DNA of 13,892 nucleotides from Bacteroidales bacterium UBA4353 (lineage in GTDB: Bacteria; Bacteroidota; Bacteroidia; Bacteroidales; Paludibacteraceae), in assembly GCA_002394025.1 (NCBI GenBank), contig DGSV01000116.1, positions 1-13,892 of the forward strand. The letters run 5' to 3'. Positions 1 through 6,278 of this stretch are shown piece by piece. The notes beneath the pieces were generated by a model that saw nothing but the letters and a program-made list of their open reading frames with translations, had not been told where the DNA came from and ran no database searches. Numbering within the stretch: the stretch's first letter is position 1; the number at the start of each line of letters is the position of its first letter. The translations under genes and the position numbers were made by a program.

Positions 1-454
1 TTACCACATCCCCAAACATCTGGATAAATCTTCTGTAGCTGTCATATGCAAAACGGGGATTCTCAGTAAGAGCGGAAAGACCCTCTACAGTCTGGTCGTT
101 GAGGCCAAGGTTGAGGATGGTATCCATCATGCCCGGCATAGAGGCTCTGGCTCCTGAACGAACTGAAACGAGTAGCGGGTTGGCGGGGTCACCGAATTTG
201 CTGTTCATCAGTCCTTCGATGTGATGCACAGCGGCGATTACGTCATCGTTGAGCAATTCCATGATTTTCTGCTGCCCTACTTCGTAGTACTCATTGCAGA
301 CATCTGTCGTGATGGTAAAGCCGGGAGGCACGGGAACTCCCACGAGGTTCATCTCTGCGCAGTTGGCGCCTTTACCGCCAAGCTGCTCACGCATTTGCGC
401 ATTACCCTCGGCCTTGCCGTTACCAAAGGTGTAAACTCTTTTTTTCTGTTCCAT
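1..454 (-). CDS. ppdK: Pyruvate, phosphate dikinase, N-terminal part (cut by window edge)
   Basis: Pyruvate phosphate dikinase interconverts pyruvate, ATP and phosphate with phosphoenolpyruvate, AMP and pyrophosphate in the cytoplasm, linking glycolysis and gluconeogenesis. Only the first 151 codons are present; the family is about 900 residues long. The protein begins [18 protein letters not shown] and shows the ATP-grasp N-terminal signatures [11 protein letters not shown] (about residues 26-36), [15 protein letters not shown] (about 39-53) and [20 protein letters not shown] (about 97-116), which are diagnostic for PPDK rather than PEP synthase. The ATG at 452-454 fits the family N-terminus. 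No Shine-Dalgarno is visible, as is usual in Bacteroidota. A consensus promoter lies about 100 bases upstream (557-588), leaving a leader of roughly 95 bases. The reading frame is open to the window edge. Confidence 0.95.
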   Translation of the reverse strand, partial: MEQKKRVYTFGNGKAEGNAQMREQLGGKGANCAEMNLVGVPVPPGFTITTDVCNEYYEVGQQKIMELLNDDVIAAVHHIEGLMNSKFGDPANPLLVSVRSGARASMPGMMDTILNLGLNDQTVEGLSALTENPRFAYDSYRRFIQMFGDVV

Positions 455-556
455 AAAATAAGTTGTGGATTGTGTTAAGAGGACCGGCGACAGCCCTCAC
501 GTTATGATTATTGTTTTGTTAGTTTTATGCTTCTTATCCGCATTGCTGCTTTGTTG

Positions 557-588
557 CAAAGTTACGAAAAAATGCCTGCAGAGCCAAA
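557..588 (-). promoter_or_regulatory. Bacteroidota-type promoter for ppdK
   Basis: On the minus strand a -33 element TTTG (585-588) is followed by exactly 20 bases and a perfect -7 element TAACTTTG (557-564), matching the Bacteroidota consensus TTTG-N19-21-TAnnTTTG. Transcription should start around 548-554, giving ppdK a leader of about 95 bases. The -33 element lies in the loop of the upstream gene's terminator hairpin. Confidence 0.8.
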
Positions 589-603
589 TGCTCCGCGGCA
601 TTT
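567..603 (-). terminator. Intrinsic terminator of the SH3/beta-barrel gene
   Basis: Read on the minus strand, starting 7 bases after the stop codon, the arm AAATGCC+GCGGAGC (603-590) pairs with GCTCTGC+GGCATTT (584-578 and 576-570). This gives a 14-bp stem with one G-U pair, one bulged A (577) and a 5-base loop ATTTG, followed by a run of six T (572-567, the first three of which also pair in the stem). This is a textbook Rho-independent terminator for the gene ending at 611. It overlaps the ppdK promoter. Confidence 0.85.
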
Positions 604-610
604 CTTATGT

Positions 611-1822
611 TCAAAATACTACTTGGAAGCCAATCACCGCCGGACGGCTATAACTGCCATAAGCCGGATCTATCTTTTTACCTTTAACATCACCTCCGCG
701 CATCATTTTATGCCTTATCATTGCAAAGTCGCTCTCAAATACGAGACGGAATTTTCCGAATTGTATGAAAGCACCGACCCCCCACTGCATATTGAAAGGA
801 CTCTCGCGATAAGCCTTGGGTTCTGCATCACCGAGGTCTTCGCCGTCCCCGCCTTTGAGCCAACGCGACTTACCGCTGATGGCGTTATCTAGAATTATAT
901 CATTGTCGGTATATGCTGTTACTGTATTATTAGCCACAATGAATTCGAATATCGGTCCCGTGAATACTCCTGCGCCGAATTGCTTGCCGCGCGAATTGGA
1001 CCATTCAAGCGAGAACTGGAACTGCAACGGCACATCTATCACGTGGTATGAACGGCGCACATACTTAAAGTCCGCCTGCTCGCCTGAGCCTCCACCAAAC
1101 AGGTCAGAGATATCGCCAAGGTCAAAATCATCGAGATCTATGTCTGCTATGCCGGCGCGCTGCGGAGCCCAAAGCATATCGTCATAGTCATAGTAGTCGT
1201 CTATGCTGCCTCCCAACAAGTCTTGGGGTTTGAGTTTCTTGCTGCCGTACCATTGGTAGTAGATTCCCGAGCGGACGCCGAGCATGATATTCACGCGTTG
1301 GCCGTGATGTACTATGCCGTTATATTCAAGTCCTACACCGGCACTGACTCCCATCACGGCATTGTGCTTGCCAAGTTGTATGTATTGCCACTTATCCTCC
1401 GCATATGCTTTCGCCAAATGCAAGGTCCACATGGCTCCTATGCTGGCATGGAAGCCTGATACCACGCCGCGGCCGCCTGAGTTTCTGCCATAACTCACAT
1501 CTGCACCCTTGCTGCTTGTCGATGAACCTTTTCCTGAAGATGACGTATTCTTGCTCGTTGAAGATGTTACGTTGCCGGACGTCGGAGTCAGGTACTGCGC
1601 TGATATGTAGGCTTTCTGACCATTATAGCGAATTTCCGCCCATCCATTTTTTATTGAGACGACATCGACCACCGCGGACGATGACAATGACCCCATTATG
1701 GCGCCGGATGTGTTAGGTTGATTACGAACATTGAGTTTTGATGCCGTAACCTTATAAGGCGTTGCGGCAAAGACTGCTATGAGCATCAATACCGAGATTA
1801 GTGTTAAAAGTAGTCTTTTCAT
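611..1822 (-). CDS. Secreted bacterial SH3 domain plus outer-membrane beta-barrel-like protein
   Basis: The 403-residue protein starts with a signal peptide (about residues 1-20, MKRLLLTLISVLMLIAVFAA). A bacterial SH3 (SH3b) domain follows at about 22-79, with the hallmark KVTASKLNVRNQPNTSG segment, the GWAEIRYNGQKAYI strands and the closing YISAQYL. A Ser/Thr/Gly-rich linker covers about 80-118. The rest (about 120-403) alternates aromatic and hydrophobic strands with Gly and ends in the phenylalanine-terminated strand GFQVVF, the usual C-terminal signature of outer-membrane beta-barrels. Residues 205-245 form a strongly acidic Asp/Tyr-rich stretch, perhaps an extracellular loop. SH3b domains often bind peptidoglycan, so the protein may link the cell wall to the outer membrane; that role is inference. 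The gene starts 61 bases after folD ends, and repeats at 1841-1915 lie just upstream. I do not recognise a named family for the whole protein. Confidence 0.8.
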   Translation of the reverse strand: MKRLLLTLISVLMLIAVFAATPYKVTASKLNVRNQPNTSGAIMGSLSSSAVVDVVSIKNGWAEIRYNGQKAYISAQYLTPTSGNVTSSTSKNTSSSGKGSSTSSKGADVSYGRNSGGRGVVSGFHASIGAMWTLHLAKAYAEDKWQYIQLGKHNAVMGVSAGVGLEYNGIVHHGQRVNIMLGVRSGIYYQWYGSKKLKPQDLLGGSIDDYYDYDDMLWAPQRAGIADIDLDDFDLGDISDLFGGGSGEQADFKYVRRSYHVIDVPLQFQFSLEWSNSRGKQFGAGVFTGPIFEFIVANNTVTAYTDNDIILDNAISGKSRWLKGGDGEDLGDAEPKAYRESPFNMQWGVGAFIQFGKFRLVFESDFAMIRHKMMRGGDVKGKKIDPAYGSYSRPAVIGFQVVF

Positions 1823-1840
1823 AGTCGTGAAATTTAAAAG

Positions 1841-1915
1841 TTAGTATTGGGTAAAGTGTTATGATTTAGTATTGTGTAACGCATTACTGATTGTTATTGT
1901 GTAAATTATGATAAG
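1841..1915. repeat. Three degenerate 25-bp tandem repeats between folD and the SH3 gene
   Basis: Copies start at 1841, 1866 and 1891, exactly 25 bases apart. On the plus strand each begins with a 14-base core (ttagtattgggtaa, ttagtattgtgtaa, ttgttattgtgtaa), followed by a less conserved half. Copies 2 and 3 share the exact 10-mer tattgtgtaa. The array lies 19-93 bases upstream of the SH3 gene's start and extends into the last codons of folD, where it encodes the Asn/His-rich tail HNNNQ. It may be an array of regulator sites or a simple slippage product. Confidence 0.65.
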
Positions 1916-2765
1916 CCTGCAAAGTATTTTTCAACAACATAGTTATCGTCATAGGTCCCACGCCCCCGGGTACGGGAGTAATGAAGCTGCACTTGGGTGC
2001 CACGGCATCAAAATCAGCATCACCACGCAGGTGATAGCCTTTGGGGCTCAGAGGGTCGTCAACACGTGTTATGCCCACGTCGATGACCACGGCACCATCT
2101 TTGACCATATCCGCCGTCAACAGTCCCGGCTGCCCCACGGCGGTGATGATAATGTCGGCTGCCAGACACAGAGCCTTGAGATCGCGCGTCTGACTATGGC
2201 ATATCGTAACAGTAGCGTCCATACCTTTCTGCATGAGCAAAGTAGCTACGGGCTTGCCCACGATATTGCTCCTGCCAACCACCACGCAATGTTTGCCGGC
2301 TACGACAATGCCATAGCGCCGGAGCAATTCCACGATGCCTGAAGGCGTGGCGGGCACAAAGGACGAGAAGCCCAAAGTCATACGACCTACGTTAATGGGA
2401 TGAAAACCGTCAACATCCTTGCGGAAGTCAATAGCCTCAATCACCTTGGTCTCATCAATATGTCCGGGCAGGGGTAACTGAACTATAAAACCGTCAATAT
2501 CATCATCATGATTCAGCGAGTCGATATACGACAGCAACTGCTGCTCGGTAATCGTTTCGGGCAGGGCTATCTTGGTGGCTCTGAAACCTACCTGTTCACA
2601 AGCCTTAAGCTTGTTGGCGACATAAGTCTCGCTGGCAGGGTCGTGCCCGACAATTATCACCGCCAAATGAGGAGCTTTGCCACCTGCAGACAACAGAGAA
2701 CTGACGCACGACTTAATCTCGTCGCGTATCTGATTGGAAACATATTTACCATCAAGTAAGGTCAT
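1884..2765 (-). CDS. folD: Bifunctional methylenetetrahydrofolate dehydrogenase / methenyltetrahydrofolate cyclohydrolase
   Basis: FolD converts 5,10-methylene-THF to 5,10-methenyl-THF (NADP-dependent) and then to 10-formyl-THF, supplying one-carbon units for purines and formyl-Met in the cytoplasm. The 293-residue length is normal. The catalytic YxxxK motif is Y48-VAN-K52, the substrate-site segment VQLPLP contains Q96, and [13 protein letters not shown] holds the conserved Asp (D119). [11 protein letters not shown] (138-148), the Rossmann dinucleotide motif GRSNIVGKP (164-172), [11 protein letters not shown] (204-214) and [11 protein letters not shown] (263-273) complete the family pattern. 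The short Asn/His-rich tail is encoded by a tandem repeat copy. On the same strand as ffh, it follows a 320-base stretch holding pseudogene remnants and is probably read from the ffh promoter, since I found no consensus promoter in that gap. Confidence 0.97.
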   Translation of the reverse strand: MTLLDGKYVSNQIRDEIKSCVSSLLSAGGKAPHLAVIIVGHDPASETYVANKLKACEQVGFRATKIALPETITEQQLLSYIDSLNHDDDIDGFIVQLPLPGHIDETKVIEAIDFRKDVDGFHPINVGRMTLGFSSFVPATPSGIVELLRRYGIVVAGKHCVVVGRSNIVGKPVATLLMQKGMDATVTICHSQTRDLKALCLAADIIITAVGQPGLLTADMVKDGAVVIDVGITRVDDPLSPKGYHLRGDADFDAVAPKCSFITPVPGGVGPMTITMLLKNTLQAYHNLHNNNQ

Positions 2766-2920
2766 AAATCAATCTGGTTTACTTTCATCGCCGCGATGTC
2801 AGCCATAGAAGCCATACACACTCCATCTTCTGATATGGGATTATCAATCCACGGATACGGACTATAGTCCACAAAATCCACTTTCAAACCATCTACTGAT
2901 AACTGATTTTTTTTGACTTG
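2762..2920 (-). pseudogene. Remnant of an AbiEii-like nucleotidyltransferase (toxin) gene
   Basis: A 52-codon open stretch, with an in-frame stop directly upstream and no start codon, encodes KVDFVDYSPYPWID followed by DGVCMASMADIAAMK. This resembles the central core of Bacteroidota AbiEii/AbiGii-type nucleotidyltransferases, in which a KxDFVxYxYPW strand is followed by the LASxxDIAAMK helix. The family is normally more than 200 residues, so both ends are lost: the catalytic N-terminal GSxxxD part and the C-terminal RxxxKDFxD part are absent. The stretch ends in TGA at 2762-2764, which overlaps the ATG of folD. The assignment rests on remembered family motifs and was not searched. It cannot be a working enzyme. 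Confidence 0.55.
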
Positions 2921-3090
2921 TTATGAATCATGACATCTCCAAAATCAAACATTACGTCAGCGATGTCTTCCAACGGTTACAATACTCGTTGTATCAGTAT
3001 CTGCGAATGCCGGTCGGCATCTACAAGGTTCTTATCCATATCCCGGAACAGCATCGGAGAGAGGCTATCTACGTACTGCCGCCCTGTCAT
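2893..3090 (-). pseudogene. Remnant of a small DUF6922-like gene (partner/antitoxin side of an AbiE-type pair)
   Basis: An ATG at 3088-3090, overlapping the ffh stop as ATGA, opens a 37-codon frame containing LSPMLFRDMDKNLVDADRH and ILIQRVL, closed by TAA at 2977-2979. The same frame then continues PLEDIADVMFDFGD up to TAG at 2893-2895. The pattern (S)P-LFWDxD...D...ILIxRVLEYG...LEDW is what I recall for the small DUF6922 proteins found just upstream of AbiEii-like nucleotidyltransferases in Bacteroidales. The usual W of LFWD is R here, and the EYG after RVL is replaced by a stop, with an EY readable in the next frame, suggesting a small indel. A functional 37-residue peptide translated with ffh cannot be ruled out, but decay is more likely. 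Confidence 0.45.
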
Positions 3091-4394
3091 CTTCTTCTGC
3101 CGAATTTTCCTTGCTGCACCATACGCATGGTCTTGCTTATCGTCTCGAACTGTTTGATAAGTCTGTTGACTTCAGCCACTGATGTTCCACTGCCTTTGGC
3201 GATACGATTCTTTCGACTTCCGTTAAGCAGCGAGGGGTTCTTGCGCTCTTGGGGAGTCATGGAGTGGATTATGGCTTCTATACTTTTGAAAGCGTCATCA
3301 CCTATCTCGACATCCTTCAGAGCTTTGCTCATACCAGGTATCATACCCATCAGGTCTTTGATGTTACCCATCTTCTTAACCTGTTGTATCTGGCTCATGA
3401 AGTCATCAAAATCAAACTGATTTTTAGCCAGTTTCTTACTAATGCGGCGGGCTTCCTCCTCGTCATACTGTTCTTGGGCGCGCTCCACAAGCGACACCAC
3501 ATCACCCATACCCAATATGCGGTCTGCCATACGTGTTGGATGGAACAGGTCTATGGCTTCCATCTTCTCACCGGTACCGATGAACTTAATGGGCTTGTTG
3601 ACTACAGAACGTATCGAGAGGGCTACACCGCCACGGGCATCACCATCGAGTTTGGTGAGTACCACGCCGTCAAAGTCTATGCGGTCGTTAAACTCCTTGG
3701 CGGTATTCACAGCGTCCTGACCTGTCATCGAGTCAACGACAAACAGCGTTTCCTGAGGCTGCAGCGTAGTCTTGAGTTCGGCTATCTCATTCATCATCTG
3801 CTCGTCAACGGCAAGACGGCCGGCGGTATCGACAATAACCACATCATACCCCATTGTTTTAGCATGCTCCACGGCCGCCATGGCTATCTTCACGGGGTTC
3901 TTTTCCTCTTCATTCTTGAACACAGGAACTCCTATCTGCTCACCAAGCACAGTAAGTTGCTCAATAGCAGCAGGACGATATACATCACAGGCCACAAGCA
4001 GCACCTTCTTGCCGCGCTTGTTCTTGAGCATCAATGCCAACTTGCCGGAAAAGGTCGTCTTACCGGAACCTTGCAGACCACTCATCAGTATCACCGACGG
4101 ACGACCCGAAAGGTTGAGGTCAACAGCCTCGCCACCCATCAAAGTCGCCAACTCATCATGAACAATCTTAACGAGCATCTGACCGGGCTTGACGGCGGTA
4201 AGTACATTCTGACCCAGAGCCTTCTGCTTGACTTCATCGGTGAAAGTCTTGGCGGTCTTATAGTTAACATCAGCCTCAAGAAGGGCACGACGAACATCTT
4301 TTAGAGTTTCCGCCACATTAATCTCGGTTATGCGGCCCTCACCTTTCAAAATCTTAAAAGAACGCTCAAGGCGTTCTGACAAATTTTCAAACAT
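3087..4394 (-). CDS. ffh: Signal recognition particle GTPase Ffh
   Basis: Ffh binds 4.5S RNA and signal sequences of nascent membrane and secreted proteins and delivers ribosomes to FtsY at the inner membrane. The 435-residue protein has the N domain (about 1-95), then the GTPase G domain with G1 GLQGSGKTT (106-114), the SRP-specific DVYRPAA (137-143), G3 DTAGR (189-193), G4 TKLDGD (247-252) and GTGEK (273-277). The methionine-rich M domain (about 325-430) includes MIPGM and the RNA-binding SRKNRIAKGSG (393-403). The C-terminus is short and basic (KFGRRR). The start fits the family N-terminus (MFENLSERL). A promoter lies at 4473-4504, about 80 bases upstream. No terminator follows the stop, consistent with readthrough toward folD. 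Confidence 0.98.
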   Translation of the reverse strand: MFENLSERLERSFKILKGEGRITEINVAETLKDVRRALLEADVNYKTAKTFTDEVKQKALGQNVLTAVKPGQMLVKIVHDELATLMGGEAVDLNLSGRPSVILMSGLQGSGKTTFSGKLALMLKNKRGKKVLLVACDVYRPAAIEQLTVLGEQIGVPVFKNEEEKNPVKIAMAAVEHAKTMGYDVVIVDTAGRLAVDEQMMNEIAELKTTLQPQETLFVVDSMTGQDAVNTAKEFNDRIDFDGVVLTKLDGDARGGVALSIRSVVNKPIKFIGTGEKMEAIDLFHPTRMADRILGMGDVVSLVERAQEQYDEEEARRISKKLAKNQFDFDDFMSQIQQVKKMGNIKDLMGMIPGMSKALKDVEIGDDAFKSIEAIIHSMTPQERKNPSLLNGSRKNRIAKGSGTSVAEVNRLIKQFETISKTMRMVQQGKFGRRR

Positions 4395-4472
4395 CGGTTG
4401 TATTTATTATTTAACTATTTGCTATTTAATTATTTAATGCTTCACGCAAGGATATGACACCCTTTTAAAACA

Positions 4473-4504
4473 CAAAGTTACGAATAATTCGTGGATTACG
4501 CAAC
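4473..4504 (-). promoter_or_regulatory. Bacteroidota-type promoter for ffh
   Basis: On the minus strand a perfect -7 element TAACTTTG (4473-4480) is preceded, after 20 bases, by GTTG (4501-4504), one mismatch from the -33 consensus TTTG. The start of transcription should fall near 4463-4470, giving ffh a leader of about 70-75 bases that is AT-rich. The 8-bp tandem repeat begins only 6 bases upstream of the -33 element. Confidence 0.7.
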
Positions 4505-4510
4505 TATGAT

Positions 4511-4590
4511 GTTGAGAAGTTGGGACATTGAGAAGTTGGGAAGTTGGGAAGTTGAGAAGTTGAGAAGTTGAGAAGTTGAGACATTAGATT
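4511..4590. repeat. 8-bp tandem repeat (GTTGAGAA-type), ten units
   Basis: Ten consecutive octamers can be read without gaps: GTTGAGAA, GTTGGGAC, ATTGAGAA, GTTGGGAA twice, GTTGAGAA three times, GTTGAGAC, and a decayed ATTAGATT. The variants fit RTTGRGAM. The array lies between the divergent ffh and radA genes, directly upstream of the ffh -33 element. Copy number may vary among strains by slippage. Confidence 0.85.
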
Positions 4591-4667
4591 TGCCGCGGCG
4601 TGTCAGTACTTGCAAATTACTCAATCAACAAATAAATAGTCAAATAAGAAAATAGTAAATTGCTGTT

Positions 4668-4713
4668 ACCCCTCCGCCCTGCGGGCACCTCCCCTTCCAA
4701 AGGCAGGGGAGGA
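4668..4713. repeat. GC-rich palindromic intergenic element
   Basis: The segment contains two adjacent hairpins. The first is a small one around CCGC-CCT-GCGG (4674-4684). The second pairs CCTCCCCT (4688-4695) with AGGGGAGG (4705-4712), 8 perfect base pairs around a 9-base loop that can add two more pairs. It resembles the dispersed CCTCCG...CACCTCCCC...GGGGAGG repeats I recall from many Bacteroidota intergenic regions. It is not at the 3' end of either neighbour, so a terminator role is unlikely. Confidence 0.6.
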
Positions 4714-4771
4714 GTTTTGACTCGGTAACCGGAACTGGAACTAAACCGGAAAACTCGTAAGCCGGAATAAT

Positions 4772-4802
4772 TTTGTCAATTCAAGAAAAATCGGTATTTT
4801 TG
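4772..4802 (+). promoter_or_regulatory. Bacteroidota-type promoter for radA, apparently leaderless
   Basis: TTTG (4772-4775), 19 bases, then TATTTTTG (4795-4802) match the -33 and -7 consensus exactly. The -7 element ends only 7 bases before the radA ATG at 4810, so transcription should start within a few bases of the start codon or on it. The mRNA would then have almost no leader. Confidence 0.75.
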
Positions 4803-4809
4803 CATTGTT

Positions 4810-6177
4810 ATGGCAAAGTCATCAAGCATATATGTCTGTCAAAGTTGCGGAGCCCGTTCATCTACGGAGTTGGGGCGTTGTCCGGTATGCGGCGAATGGG
4901 GCAGCTACGTCCAGGAAATCGTCAGCAAAGGTCCGCAGCCCAAAACCGTCAGGCACGACGCTACCGGTCAGTCGGCAGTGCGTAATATCCGTGATGTGGT
5001 CTATCATGAACAGAGCCGTTTGAGTACCGGCATGACGGAATTCGACCGCGTCCTTGGTGGCGGACTCGTAGCCGGCAGCATGACACTGTTGGGTGGAGAA
5101 CCGGGAATCGGCAAGTCAACGCTCGTGTTGCAAATGGCTCTCAGGCTCAACGATATACGTACGCTTTACGTATCCGGTGAGGAGAGCATAGAGCAACTGA
5201 AAATGCGCGCCGAACGCATAGGAGGTAATGCCGAACAATGCCTCGTGGTGAGCGAGACGAACCTTGAGCGCATCACGGAGCACATAGCCGCCACGGAACC
5301 GCAAATAGTAATCATAGACTCCATACAAACCCTGACCACAGATGCCCTCGACGCACCGCCGGGAAGCATTAGCCAGGTAAGGCAATGCGCCACAGAACTC
5401 ACGCGCTATGCCAAAGAAAGCCGGATACCTTTCATCGTAATCGGACATATCAACAAGGAAGGCAGTATCGCAGGACCTAAAATCCTCGAACACATAGTGG
5501 ATACCGTGCTGCAAGCCGAGGGTGACAGCCATTACATGTACCGCATTGTTCGCGCCGTGAAAAACCGTTTTGGCAGCACATCCGAGATAGGAATTTTTGA
5601 AATGGTCGGCACAGGACTGCGCGAAGTAACCAATCCTTCCGAACTGCTTCTCACACAAGAGCATAGCGGACTATCCGGCGTTGCCGTAACAGCCACGGTC
5701 GAAGGCATACGCCCACTGCTTATTGAAGTTCAGGCGCTTGTCAGCAGTGCCGCCTACGGCGTTGCCCAACGCTCATGTACAGGTTTCGACACGCGACGAC
5801 TCAATATGCTCCTCGCCGTGCTGGAAAAACGTGCAGGATTCAAACTCGCGCAAAAAGACGTGTTTCTCAACATCGCCGGAGGACTGCGAATCAGCGACCC
5901 TGCTACTGACCTTGCGGTATGTGCCGCGGTACTGAGCAGCAATCTCGATATGCCCATCATCCACGGAACATGCATGACGGCGGAAGTGGGGCTGTCAGGA
6001 GAACTCAGACCTGTCAACAGAATAGAGCAACGCGTCAAAGAAGCCGCAAAACTCGGATTTCAACGCATTATAGTGCCACACGGAGCATATCTCAAGCAAC
6101 TGAAAGTAAACGACATAGAGATTGTTGCGGCAAATCGGATAGACCAAGCCATGAGACTCATGTTCAAACAACAATGA
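4810..6177 (+). CDS. radA: DNA repair protein RadA (Sms), branch-migration ATPase
   Basis: RadA is a RecA-like hexameric ATPase that drives branch migration of recombination intermediates together with RecA. The 455-residue length is typical. It has a four-cysteine zinc finger (C10, C13, C24, C27; VCQSCG...RCPVCG), Walker A GGEPGIGKST (95-104), LYVSGEES (119-126), Walker B-like IVIIDSIQT (166-174), the RadA-specific KNRFG motif (251-255), and a C-terminal Lon-protease-like domain (about 285-440) with ISDPATDLAV and GLSGELRPV. The start MAKSSSIYVCQSCG matches the family N-terminus, so the ATG at 4810 is secure despite lying almost on the promoter. It is divergent from ffh. A weak hairpin follows the stop, before the glycosidase genes. 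Confidence 0.97.
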   Translation: MAKSSSIYVCQSCGARSSTELGRCPVCGEWGSYVQEIVSKGPQPKTVRHDATGQSAVRNIRDVVYHEQSRLSTGMTEFDRVLGGGLVAGSMTLLGGEPGIGKSTLVLQMALRLNDIRTLYVSGEESIEQLKMRAERIGGNAEQCLVVSETNLERITEHIAATEPQIVIIDSIQTLTTDALDAPPGSISQVRQCATELTRYAKESRIPFIVIGHINKEGSIAGPKILEHIVDTVLQAEGDSHYMYRIVRAVKNRFGSTSEIGIFEMVGTGLREVTNPSELLLTQEHSGLSGVAVTATVEGIRPLLIEVQALVSSAAYGVAQRSCTGFDTRRLNMLLAVLEKRAGFKLAQKDVFLNIAGGLRISDPATDLAVCAAVLSSNLDMPIIHGTCMTAEVGLSGELRPVNRIEQRVKEAAKLGFQRIIVPHGAYLKQLKVNDIEIVAANRIDQAMRLMFKQQ

Positions 6178-6181
6178 AAAC

Positions 6182-6230
6182 GTGTTCACTAACATTTTTA
6201 CACCTGTTAAAATGTTTCCCGACACTTTTT
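6182..6230 (+). terminator. Possible terminator hairpin after radA
   Basis: AACATTTT (6191-6198) pairs perfectly with AAAATGTT (6209-6216) around a 10-base loop. An outer GTGT (6182-6185) can pair with ACAC (6222-6225) across a symmetric 5/5 internal loop, and five T follow (6226-6230). The stem is AT-rich and interrupted, so termination may be partial. The same inverted repeat could instead be an operator in the leader of the amylase gene. Confidence 0.4.
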
Positions 6231-6278
6231 CGTTCCGGCTTTGCACATTGTCAAACATCATCATAACAACCATATATC

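Larger units (their letters stand above)
4407..4647. repeat. Imperfect inverted AT-rich repeats flanking the ffh leader and promoter
   Basis: The 14-mer ttatttaactattt (4407-4420) recurs inverted as aaatagtcaaataa (4634-4647) with 13 of 14 bases matching. Around the left copy the octamer-like unit (t/c)tatttaa is repeated several times (4407-4437). Such TATTT-rich repeats are easily produced by slippage, so the inverted arrangement may be accidental. The enclosed segment holds the ffh promoter and the 8-bp tandem array. Confidence 0.45.

Noticed and set aside
527..892. Plus-strand frame over the ppdK promoter and the SH3 gene's 3' end
   Set aside because: It overlaps the SH3 gene's coding end and the terminator/promoter, and its translation has no protein-like features.
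1836..1843. TAACTTTT on the minus strand as a -7 element for the SH3 gene
   Set aside because: It matches 7 of 8 consensus bases, but no TTTG-like -33 element lies 19-21 bases upstream. Readthrough from folD or an unrecognised promoter is equally likely.
2859..2870. Perfect 12-bp palindrome GGACTATAGTCC as an operator
   Set aside because: It falls inside the nucleotidyltransferase remnant, where it encodes part of the conserved D-Y-S-P stretch, so coding history explains it.
3249..4304. Long open frame (351 codons) on the plus strand
   Set aside because: It lies wholly opposite ffh, whose minus-strand frame carries every SRP GTPase motif. The plus-strand translation shows no domain and is His/Tyr/Leu-biased as expected of an antisense shadow.
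4407..4647. The AT-rich inverted repeats as ends of a transposon or MITE
   Set aside because: No target-site duplication was seen, the ends are low-complexity TATTT repeats, and the interior holds the ffh promoter.
5116..5664. 182-codon open frame on the minus strand
   Set aside because: Antisense to the ATPase core of radA, with no recognisable motif.
6240..6271. TTTG at 6240-6243 with TAACAACC at 6264-6271 as an amylase promoter
   Set aside because: The -33 element and 20-base spacing are right, but the -7 element misses all three conserved T positions but none of TA, leaving too weak a match to call.
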